Part shown: piece after piece, positions 14,672 through 21,198 of the stretch
Position numbering within the stretch: position 1 is the stretch's first letter
Layout of the letters: each line of letters starts with the position of its first letter
IMG/VR virus record: IMGVR_UViG_3300042327_000559
Span: 1 to 23,861 of that record
DNA: 23,861 bases
From: a virus
Strand: one strand, 5' to 3'
The notes under the pieces: model-generated
Database searches by the model: none
Told to the model about the DNA's origin: nothing
The model's input: only the letters and a program-made list of their open reading frames with translations
Translations under genes and position numbers: made by a program

Positions 14672-15520
14672 TTATACGTAACATCTTGGACCACCTGTAT
14701 TATACCAGTCTCCTTGGTAATATGTATTTCCTGCTACGGAAGAGCAATCACAAGTTGCTGGATTGCAAGCACCACCGCAATTAGGCCCTGATCCACCACC
14801 TGCTCCGCATCCACCAGTATAGGTTATTCCATTACGCGCTTGACGTACACAGGTATATTCAGGTCCTCTAGGGCAGAAGCATCGAGTATCAGTTACTGAG
14901 AAACCTATGCAGCATGTGCAGTTTGGCAATGGCACATATCCACAATATCCTACTACCTCTCCTACTGGTGAAAGAAAGCTACCACAACTTCCATCAGCAA
15001 GTCTATAGTTTAATACAGTACCAACGCATGCATTCTCTAAGAATGTTCCGTATGCTGCACAAACAACTGGAGGTTGATATCCACATTGAGGACTGTTATA
15101 AGCTAGTATTTCGTTATACGTGCCACCACTACCATCAGCACGTAAGTTAAAGAGAGTAAAACCACTGCATTGATTTGCTGCAAGAAGTGTGCCATACGGA
15201 GGATAAACTGGTGGAGCAAACGGAGTAACAGCATTTGATGGAGCTGTAGTTGCAGTTTGAATTCCATAACTAGTTGTCCCAAATACTGTAAAAGTGTAAG
15301 ACGTTCCATTTGTTAAACCAGCTACTTCAATTGGTGACCCTGCAGCAACACCAGTAAATCCACCTGGTGAAGAAACAGCAGTATAAGATATAGTTTCTTT
15401 ACCAATAAAGGATGGAGGAGTAAAGGTAACAACTGCTCGAGTGTTTCCAGCCGTGGCTGTACCAATTACTGGATTCCCTGGAGTAGAACCTCCGCTGTCA
15501 ATAAATCCAAGAATAGGCAT
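14672..15520 (-). CDS. FnIII plus Cys-rich repeat tail protein, putative receptor-binding
   Basis: I start at ATG 15518-15520, which shares its A with the TAA of the upstream gene (TAATG), rather than ten codons earlier. The 282-residue product has a fibronectin type III-like domain (about 15-100: VIGTATAGN, YTAVSSPGG, GLTNGTSYTFTV, SNAVTPF). Two related Cys repeats follow: YGTLLAANQCSGFTLFNLRA ending in QCGY, and YGTFLENACVGTVLNYRLA ending in YCGY. The final 80 residues are dense in Cys and Gly; I count 18 Cys in all. FnIII domains are common on phage tail tips and bind sugars weakly. Host recognition is likely but not shown. Confidence 0.6.
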   Translation of the reverse strand: MPILGFIDSGGSTPGNPVIGTATAGNTRAVVTFTPPSFIGKETISYTAVSSPGGFTGVAAGSPIEVAGLTNGTSYTFTVFGTTSYGIQTATTAPSNAVTPFAPPVYPPYGTLLAANQCSGFTLFNLRADGSGGTYNEILAYNSPQCGYQPPVVCAAYGTFLENACVGTVLNYRLADGSCGSFLSPVGEVVGYCGYVPLPNCTCCIGFSVTDTRCFCPRGPEYTCVRQARNGITYTGGCGAGGGSGPNCGGACNPATCDCSSVAGNTYYQGDWYNTGGPRCYV

Positions 15521-16173
15521 TACGAGCTCAAGTCTCCTAAGAGTATCCAAGTATTTGCAGCTCTTTTAATTAAAACAGCACTTGTCCATATACCACGTGT
15601 TCTACCATTTGCAGGGTTTGAATTTAATGTGACACCACCAATTGGAACAAATGATATTTGTCCTGCGCCAGTTTGAATAAATGTTATTTGTGTGCCAATT
15701 GGAAAATCTACAGAAGTATCAAGTGGGATTGTTACGCTAACTAAAGATGGAGCGTTAAATTCTAATAGTTTACCATCATCTGTTAATGCTAAAACATAGT
15801 TGGCAACTAAGGGGCTTATAGCTAAATGGAAAACAACGTTGCCTTGTACTAAGGCACCATTAGTTGGAGCTGTAAGTCCAGGCACTGATCCTATTGTAAG
15901 GGTTGATGCAAGAGCTGTACCAATATTAGGTGTTCCAGTTAAAACTATAGATCCTTCAAGTTTATCGCCTGTTACGTTGCCATTAGCAATTAGTGCAGTA
16001 GTAATAGCACCAGGAGCAATAGTTGTAGTTCCTATTACTCCTGTTCCATAGTTTTGACCATTCTGTAATTGTGTTACAAAGTTTGCTATTGATGTATTGT
16101 TTGAGTTGTGTTGATTGGCAACAACTGGTTGCCCAACTTCAAACACAAACGGGATATTGATTGGTACAGCCAT
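15520..16173 (-). CDS. Short tail fibre-like protein
   Basis: This 217-residue protein starts with a compact segment (VPINIPFVFEVGQPVVAN), possibly the virion-attachment part, followed by a repetitive Gly/Thr/Ile-rich region (about 42-105, TGVIGTTTIAPGAITTALIA) typical of beta-helical shafts, and a C-terminal domain (about 125-217) with VTIPLDTSVDFPIGTQITF and RAANTWILLGDL, common at the end of phage fibres. It begins two bases after the nozzle gene, with AGGAG upstream. Likely a trimeric fibre or spike component. Confidence 0.55.
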   Translation of the reverse strand: MAVPINIPFVFEVGQPVVANQHNSNNTSIANFVTQLQNGQNYGTGVIGTTTIAPGAITTALIANGNVTGDKLEGSIVLTGTPNIGTALASTLTIGSVPGLTAPTNGALVQGNVVFHLAISPLVANYVLALTDDGKLLEFNAPSLVSVTIPLDTSVDFPIGTQITFIQTGAGQISFVPIGGVTLNSNPANGRTRGIWTSAVLIKRAANTWILLGDLSS

Positions 16174-16175
16174 TG

Positions 16176-17975
16176 TTAAGTACTCCTAATCTTTCTTCTT
16201 TTATATTTGTAAGCTATTGAATTTAATCCCCATTTTCTACCTGGGAATTCATCTTGATATGTTGCTTCATCTGGACCTAAGAATTGCAATTGTATTGCAT
16301 AACCTCTTCCAAGTGGTGAAACACCTTTTCTTTTAAGGGCTGCGCCCTCTGTAGTAAAACCATACGTTGCAGAATTGGGATCTAATGGCACAGGTGGTGG
16401 ATCTGCTACATATACTTCACCAGGATTAGATACCGTAGAATATACTGTACCACTAGATGTAGGTGATAAGAACATACTTACAGTTCCACCAATTGGATTA
16501 GATTCATCATAGTTTTTATAACGATTTAATCTAACAATTGTATTACTACCTACATCTTTAAATACAAAGTAAGGACGAATAAAAGTTTTTAACTGTGCGT
16601 ATGTTGCATCGCTAAACCAAGACGTAGTGTAATATGATGGAAATCTTCCATTAAAACCTTCGCCTGGTGCTATATCGTCAGTAATATTATTATAATCGTC
16701 TACATAATAAACATATGGAAAATCATCATCTTGACCTATCATTAAATAATATGGTGTGTCGTCAGCTGTTCTCCAATCGCAACCAGAAAGTAATGCAAAA
16801 CCAGCTACACCTGCAGGTACTTCAGCTTCAAATGAAGGTGCAGTTTGGAACATTGTATAAGCACCATTTGGTCCAATAGTTGCATCAAATATTAAATTAA
16901 CAGATGCATAAGCTGGTGGTGCTCCTTGAGTATTTGGACGGTATGGCAATGACACCCAAACTCTTTGACGCACAAATGAAAGCGTTATAGTACTAGTTGC
17001 AGTAGGATTAACTTCATTATTAATAATAATTGGTCTTATGCGTTCGAAGATATCTTGTACTCCATTGCGATTATAAAAGAATAATCCTTGCGGCCAGTCA
17101 AAGAAATACACTCCACCGTTGCCAGCAACAGCTTGTTGTGGTGTATCAATACCTACGTTGGTTGATACTTCTACAAGTTGGAATGAGTCAGCATCATATC
17201 CCATGAGAAGATAAACAGCTTTTTGTTTAAATATTAATAATTGTCCATCAACTATTTGAATACCACGTATACCATCTCCGCCTGCAATAATGTCTATGTA
17301 GTCATCTTGAAACCAGTTCTCTGGTGAACTTTCATGCGACCAACGAAGTCTATTAGGATATGCAGTTAGTGTAGGAGTTGCATCACTATTATATTCTTTT
17401 GTATTAGCTACGAATAATTTATTAGCGTGAGCAATTGTTAATTCTGCGCGAGGCATATAACCACCAGTTGGGAGTTGATATGGCTGCCATGTTGGACCAG
17501 ATGCAGTTAGTAAAGTTGCGTAGGTGTCGCCTACTTTCCACTTGTACATGTTTGGTGCATCTTTACCTAATGCAATATAAAGGGTATCTTCCCACTGTGT
17601 AAATGATGCACCGTTTAAAGATTTAACATTCAATGGAGTTAATGATGCGCTATTTAAATAACTAAAGTTATCACCAGAAGAAAAATAAACTCTACCATCA
17701 TGAGAACCAGTTACTTGATAACCAGTTGATAACATTATTTGTGGAGCTGATAAAAATTTATAATTATAACTTGTTTTAGGATTCCATGTTCCAGTATGTG
17801 CTATTGCATTAGGATTTTTTGTTTGAAAGCCGGCACGGGAAAACACACCACCACGTGGGTCAATCTCTACGTTAAGCATTCCTGGTGATTCATTAGTCTT
17901 TAATTGGAATTGGTCAGCACGAAAGTTAAGCCCACCGGTAAAGTTAAAAGCTTCTTGTACTACAATGTTAGCCAT
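16176..17975 (-). CDS. Tail nozzle protein (T7 gp12-like)
   Basis: The start GGLNFRADQFQLKTNESPG, followed by a GGVFSRAGFQTK segment, is the style of podovirus tail tubular B/nozzle proteins, which form the six-fold tail tip. The 599-residue product has beta-rich repeats resembling a propeller (for example GVYFFDWPQGLFFYNRNGVQ near the middle) and a basic C-terminus (YKYKRRKIRST). T7 gp12 is longer (794 aa), so this is a smaller member or a distant relative. It lies three bases after the adaptor gene, the usual order, and has only a weak ribosome site, suggesting coupling. Confidence 0.6.
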   Translation of the reverse strand: MANIVVQEAFNFTGGLNFRADQFQLKTNESPGMLNVEIDPRGGVFSRAGFQTKNPNAIAHTGTWNPKTSYNYKFLSAPQIMLSTGYQVTGSHDGRVYFSSGDNFSYLNSASLTPLNVKSLNGASFTQWEDTLYIALGKDAPNMYKWKVGDTYATLLTASGPTWQPYQLPTGGYMPRAELTIAHANKLFVANTKEYNSDATPTLTAYPNRLRWSHESSPENWFQDDYIDIIAGGDGIRGIQIVDGQLLIFKQKAVYLLMGYDADSFQLVEVSTNVGIDTPQQAVAGNGGVYFFDWPQGLFFYNRNGVQDIFERIRPIIINNEVNPTATSTITLSFVRQRVWVSLPYRPNTQGAPPAYASVNLIFDATIGPNGAYTMFQTAPSFEAEVPAGVAGFALLSGCDWRTADDTPYYLMIGQDDDFPYVYYVDDYNNITDDIAPGEGFNGRFPSYYTTSWFSDATYAQLKTFIRPYFVFKDVGSNTIVRLNRYKNYDESNPIGGTVSMFLSPTSSGTVYSTVSNPGEVYVADPPPVPLDPNSATYGFTTEGAALKRKGVSPLGRGYAIQLQFLGPDEATYQDEFPGRKWGLNSIAYKYKRRKIRST

Positions 17976-17978
17976 TAT

Positions 17979-18896
17979 TTACCAGGCTGTTCCGTATGCG
18001 GGACCATTGCCTGCACCTGGGGATACCCTTATTCCTGGACCCAACCCATAACCATTTCCACTAAGTTGTAATCCACCAGAATAAACTATTGGTTGATTAC
18101 TAGATGGCGCTGTTAAATAATCCTGATAGTTCTTTAAGTTTGTAACAAACTGTTCTCTATAAACTCTTGACATTTCAGCATCTTCTTGGAACTGATAGAT
18201 ACGCGACATTGTATAGGCAATTAAGCATGCTTGCAATTCGTTGTCTAAGTCTACATATGCAGTACTGTTTGGATTATTTTGGTTAGCATCAGACAGCCAA
18301 TTTAAGTTTGGTTGGCGGAATCCTCTGATCTGCAATAAGTATGTTTGGTTTGGGCGCGGCCATAAGTACAATGAATTTGAATATAAAGAGAAATAAGCTG
18401 GAATATTAACTTGATTATTAGAACCTATCCAAATTCTTTCAGCTTGATGTTGACTAATATAAATTAACTCAAGACCAAAACCAGCATACTCCTCAGTTCC
18501 CTGTATAGCAATAACATTAGTTAATTCTTTAATACCAGGAATTGGTGTAAGCTCACCAGTACTAGGGTCTTCATATGTGTACCCTTCCATGCTATATGCT
18601 GCATCATAGTCTACGATAGTTACTGGTGCATATGAGTTTGTAACAGTAAATACTTGCTCATCACCAAATATTAATGGAGTTCCTTCAGTTACTGTAGTAG
18701 TATAGTTCGCTTCAAACCAAGGCCAACGAGTTTCAGAATCTACAATTGTTTGAAAACCTTCTTTAAGAAATTGTACTACTAGGTCTTGGCTAATGTCATC
18801 AGTGTTTTCATTCGGGCCAATCGATAGTTGAGAAAGATTTTCAAGCAGTGATATTAAATTAAAACAATTTAAACCACCCGTTGGATCTATTGCCAT
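17979..18896 (-). CDS. Head-tail adaptor (T7 gp11-like)
   Basis: This 305-residue protein has an N-terminal helical part with ETRWPWFEANY (55-65), a motif I associate with podovirus adaptor/tail tubular A proteins, and LYLWPRP (176-182), where such proteins return to the connector fold. The C-terminus is Gly/Pro-rich (SGNGYGLGPGIRVSPGAG) and probably disordered. It should dock below the portal and join the nozzle. AGGAATT before ATG 18896 serves as ribosome site; the 92-aa gene ends 9 bases upstream. Confidence 0.65.
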   Translation of the reverse strand: MAIDPTGGLNCFNLISLLENLSQLSIGPNENTDDISQDLVVQFLKEGFQTIVDSETRWPWFEANYTTTVTEGTPLIFGDEQVFTVTNSYAPVTIVDYDAAYSMEGYTYEDPSTGELTPIPGIKELTNVIAIQGTEEYAGFGLELIYISQHQAERIWIGSNNQVNIPAYFSLYSNSLYLWPRPNQTYLLQIRGFRQPNLNWLSDANQNNPNSTAYVDLDNELQACLIAYTMSRIYQFQEDAEMSRVYREQFVTNLKNYQDYLTAPSSNQPIVYSGGLQLSGNGYGLGPGIRVSPGAGNGPAYGTAW

Positions 18897-18905
18897 ATTA
18901 AATTC

Positions 18906-19184
18906 CTATTCTTTAGACTTTGCTTCTTTTTCCATTCGCTTAAGATGACCAATACAGAAGTCTGTTCCTTTAGCTTTAGGTGCGCGGCATCTCTCTTCTT
19001 TAAGATTAAAACCAATACAAGTAGGCATTGCAGCAACATACTCAACACCAGATGGTGGAGCAAGTTCAGTATTAGATTGCACATAGCTAGGCATGATACT
19101 TGCTACTTCTTGCCCAGCCTTTGGAGAATTATACATCTCACATCCTGCTGGAACTTGACTTGTAAATACTGGTTGTCTTGTCAT
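18906..19184 (-). CDS. Small protein with C-terminal Cys/His zinc motif
   Basis: Residues 56-80 carry C-x9-C-x10-C-x2-H (TCIGFNLKEERCRAPKAKG, then FCIGH), resembling the DUF5763-type zinc motif found in nucleases and phage small proteins. The first 50 residues are Pro-rich and likely extended, and the tail is basic (LKRMEKEAKSKE). It is the first gene after the capsid terminator and follows an AT-rich promoter-like element, with AAGGA upstream of the ATG. Function unknown; a nucleic-acid or virion-binding role is possible. Confidence 0.6.
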   Translation of the reverse strand: MTRQPVFTSQVPAGCEMYNSPKAGQEVASIMPSYVQSNTELAPPSGVEYVAAMPTCIGFNLKEERCRAPKAKGTDFCIGHLKRMEKEAKSKE

Positions 19185-19207
19185 ATGTTTAATCCTTCGT
19201 TCATATT

Positions 19208-19236
19208 TTGTTCTCTATATACTATATAAAATTTTT
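19208..19236 (-). promoter_or_regulatory. AT-rich promoter-like element, copy 2
   Basis: On the minus strand an AAAAATTTTATATAG stretch runs into TATATAGAGAACAA, directly after the terminator-like hairpin (19250-19309) and upstream of the 92-aa gene. It closely resembles the element upstream of the scaffold (21150-21176). Restarting transcription after a terminator is a logical place for a promoter. No good -35/-10 spacing is seen. Confidence 0.4.
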
Positions 19237-19239
19237 CAT

Positions 19240-19309
19240 TAAAAGGAAATAGCTGGCACTAAGAGGGTTGCCCGAAGGATGACAACCTTTCAACTCTTAG
19301 CACCAGCTA
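19240..19309 (-). terminator. Large hairpin terminator after the capsid gene
   Basis: Arms 19294-19309 and 19250-19265 pair over 16 positions when read as minus-strand RNA; two of these are tandem G-U pairs, which are valid only on that strand. Inside lies a second stem (19283-19287 with 19266-19270) capped by CC-UUCG-GG, a UUCG-type tetraloop, with an asymmetric bulge TTGAAA. The 3' side is TTTCCTTTT. It begins 36 bases after the capsid stop. It probably terminates or reduces transcription after the capsid gene and may protect that mRNA's 3' end. Confidence 0.7.
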
Positions 19310-19344
19310 AACCTATTTTAACTAGCCGAAGCTAATTAAGTTTA

Positions 19345-20322
19345 TTACGCGTCAGCTGACAAGTAGCCCTGACGTGAACGGTTGGAGCAGGTAAGCTGAC
19401 CGTAGGCCAATACGATGGCGTAACGAGCATCTTTCTGCGCAACTGTACCCTGCTGGAATGGAGTGCTGGTGAACCAGTGACCATTCATACCAGTAAGCTT
19501 GAGGTACTTCGTATTGAGGAAGTACATCGATGCGTTGGATGACTGGTTGCCCGGCATTGCCAAGTCGTAAACGACTGGGGTCTGCTTGAACATCAAGTTT
19601 TGGAATCCAGCATTTGCTTTTGCAACGTCCTGGTAACGTACGTTTGGTGTCAACAGAGACTCATACTTGCTGAACAATGGCTCAGTTGTTATGATGATAT
19701 CTGGTGTGTCGTTACCCTTCGATGCATTGTTGTACACGTTTGCCATGTTAACAAGGCTCAAAGTTGCGTTTTGTATTCCTGCTGGAATGGTTGGGTTCCA
19801 CCATGATTCAGTTGCTGCGTCAATGCCACCAATTTCAGTGTTTAATGAACCAGCGAAACCGCCGATACCATTAAACTCGAGTGGGTTGGTTGTACCGTCG
19901 TTCGAGCTAAGGAGCTGGTCGTTGACGAGCTTCTTGATCGACATTTCGGCTTGCATAATTTTAGCATTCAACAACTTGATGATTGCTTCTGTTCCACGGT
20001 TTTTGGCTTCTTCGATACCGCTAATTGCAATGGATGCAGCAATCTGCTTCCAGTTGTAAATAGCAGAGGTGATGCCTTCTTGCGGTGTTAGCAAGATGTT
20101 ATCGTAGTCAGCGTACGATGCAGCAGTTGTGTTTTCCTCATAGAGTACTGGCTCAACTATCTGGGTTCCGCCTTCTTCCATAACAACTCTTCCACCTGAA
20201 TTCATGTGGTTCAAGAGCACGAGGTCCTTGAATATGTTGTCAACCAGCGTTGGCTGATAGTTTTGTAATGTCGTAGAAAACAGTGCATTGTAATCTACGG
20301 ACTGCACGTTTGGTGAAGTCAT
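19345..20322 (-). CDS. Major capsid protein, HK97-fold type
   Basis: The 325-residue protein has the layout of small phage coat proteins: an N-terminal helical arm, VVMEEGGTQIVEPVLYEENT resembling the E-loop strand region (about 46-65), a spine-helix-like stretch (ISGIEEAKNRG and following residues, about 99-130), and a C-terminal axial part with KDARYAIVLAYGQLTC. It follows the scaffold gene and precedes a strong terminator, the usual place for a coat protein. AAGGAGA lies before the ATG. The gene is visibly richer in G+C than its neighbours and favours C- or G-ending codons (for example AAC, TAC, AAG), which fits selection for high expression. Confidence 0.8.
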   Translation of the reverse strand: MTSPNVQSVDYNALFSTTLQNYQPTLVDNIFKDLVLLNHMNSGGRVVMEEGGTQIVEPVLYEENTTAASYADYDNILLTPQEGITSAIYNWKQIAASIAISGIEEAKNRGTEAIIKLLNAKIMQAEMSIKKLVNDQLLSSNDGTTNPLEFNGIGGFAGSLNTEIGGIDAATESWWNPTIPAGIQNATLSLVNMANVYNNASKGNDTPDIIITTEPLFSKYESLLTPNVRYQDVAKANAGFQNLMFKQTPVVYDLAMPGNQSSNASMYFLNTKYLKLTGMNGHWFTSTPFQQGTVAQKDARYAIVLAYGQLTCSNRSRQGYLSADA

Positions 20323-20354
20323 TTTATTTTCTCCTTATAATGTTAGTGTTTTGG

Positions 20355-21125
20355 TTAAAGCCCCAAGCCTTTTTTGGCTTGTTCAAAGGCTTCAAATACT
20401 GTTTTAGGTTGAGTAGTAGTAGCTGGACTTCCACCCTTAGAAGATGAGCCTGTGGAAACAATTGTTGCCGAACGCTTAGCTTGAACTCTAGCTTGTTCAT
20501 CGGCCAGTTTTTTGCTGGACTCAGAAGCTTTAGAATAAACTTTATCAAAAGTAACCTGTTTAAAGACTGCTTCTAAATCAGTTGACCCTGTTGCTAAAGC
20601 TGTTGCTACAACTTCATCTGGATTAAAATCTTCACCATACTTGCTTTGTAATTTATCAATAGTTCTTTGCAATTCATCTAAAGCTTTTTGTGATTCAAAA
20701 GCTGCAATTCTTTGCTCTAAACTACGGAATTGCTTCTCAGCTGGATCCATCCATTCTTCCTCTTCAGGTTGAACATCTAGACCATATTGCTGTTGAAGCA
20801 ACTGCAAGGTAGCAGCTGGGTCGTTTTGCAGGGCTTCCTGCAACGCACTAGCATACTGTACTTGCTTTTTTTGTTCACTAAGTTCCTGTGTCTTACGGGT
20901 ATAATCCGCTTGACGTTGGTACCCAGCTAGAGCCTCCTGCAAAGGGACTGTGACTTCTTCTCCATTAACTTGGATTTTGACGACTTTGTCGGCAACATCT
21001 GTATAGTCAAAAAAGTCTGGCTCTTCTATTACGCCTGCTTCGCCTAATTCCTCGACTTGTCCATCTTCGATAATGGGGTCGATTACTTCAGTACTAGCAC
21101 TAGCATCATTGTTTATATCACTCAT
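20355..21125 (-). CDS. Capsid scaffolding protein
   Basis: This 256-residue protein is acidic at the start (VEELGEAGVIEEPDFFDYTD) and then carries GYQRQADYTRKTQEL (68-82), a motif frequent in phage scaffolds. Long helical stretches follow (about 135-205), a low-complexity linker (GSSSKGGSPATTTQPK), and a short C-terminal helix FEAFEQAKKGLG that probably contacts coat protein. It lies between portal and capsid genes, the standard order. No protease motif is seen, so the scaffold is presumably released intact. AAGGATAGGA precedes the ATG. Confidence 0.75.
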   Translation of the reverse strand: MSDINNDASASTEVIDPIIEDGQVEELGEAGVIEEPDFFDYTDVADKVVKIQVNGEEVTVPLQEALAGYQRQADYTRKTQELSEQKKQVQYASALQEALQNDPAATLQLLQQQYGLDVQPEEEEWMDPAEKQFRSLEQRIAAFESQKALDELQRTIDKLQSKYGEDFNPDEVVATALATGSTDLEAVFKQVTFDKVYSKASESSKKLADEQARVQAKRSATIVSTGSSSKGGSPATTTQPKTVFEAFEQAKKGLGL

Positions 21126-21149
21126 TTGGAATCCTATCCTTCTAATTGG

Positions 21150-21182
21150 TTGTTCCTATATATATGTAAAGTTTTTTACATA
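21150..21182 (-). promoter_or_regulatory. AT-rich hairpin and promoter-like element, copy 1
   Basis: In the 73-base gap between portal and scaffold, TATGTAAA (21163-21170) and TTTACATA (21175-21182) form an 8-bp stem with a 4-base loop. Overlapping it on the minus strand is TTTACAT followed by ATATATAGGAACAA, shared with the element at 19208-19236 and partly with 14200-14225. The ending TATAGGAA recalls single-subunit phage polymerase promoters, but no such polymerase is in the window. A function in late transcription is inferred from placement and recurrence. Confidence 0.4.
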
Positions 21183-21198
21183 AACCTTATTACTTGTA

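Noticed and set aside
15521-15550. Upstream start for the Cys-rich tail protein (ten extra residues)
   Set aside because: It would overlap the fibre gene's coding end without a ribosome site, whereas the TAATG start at 15520 fits the coupling seen elsewhere.
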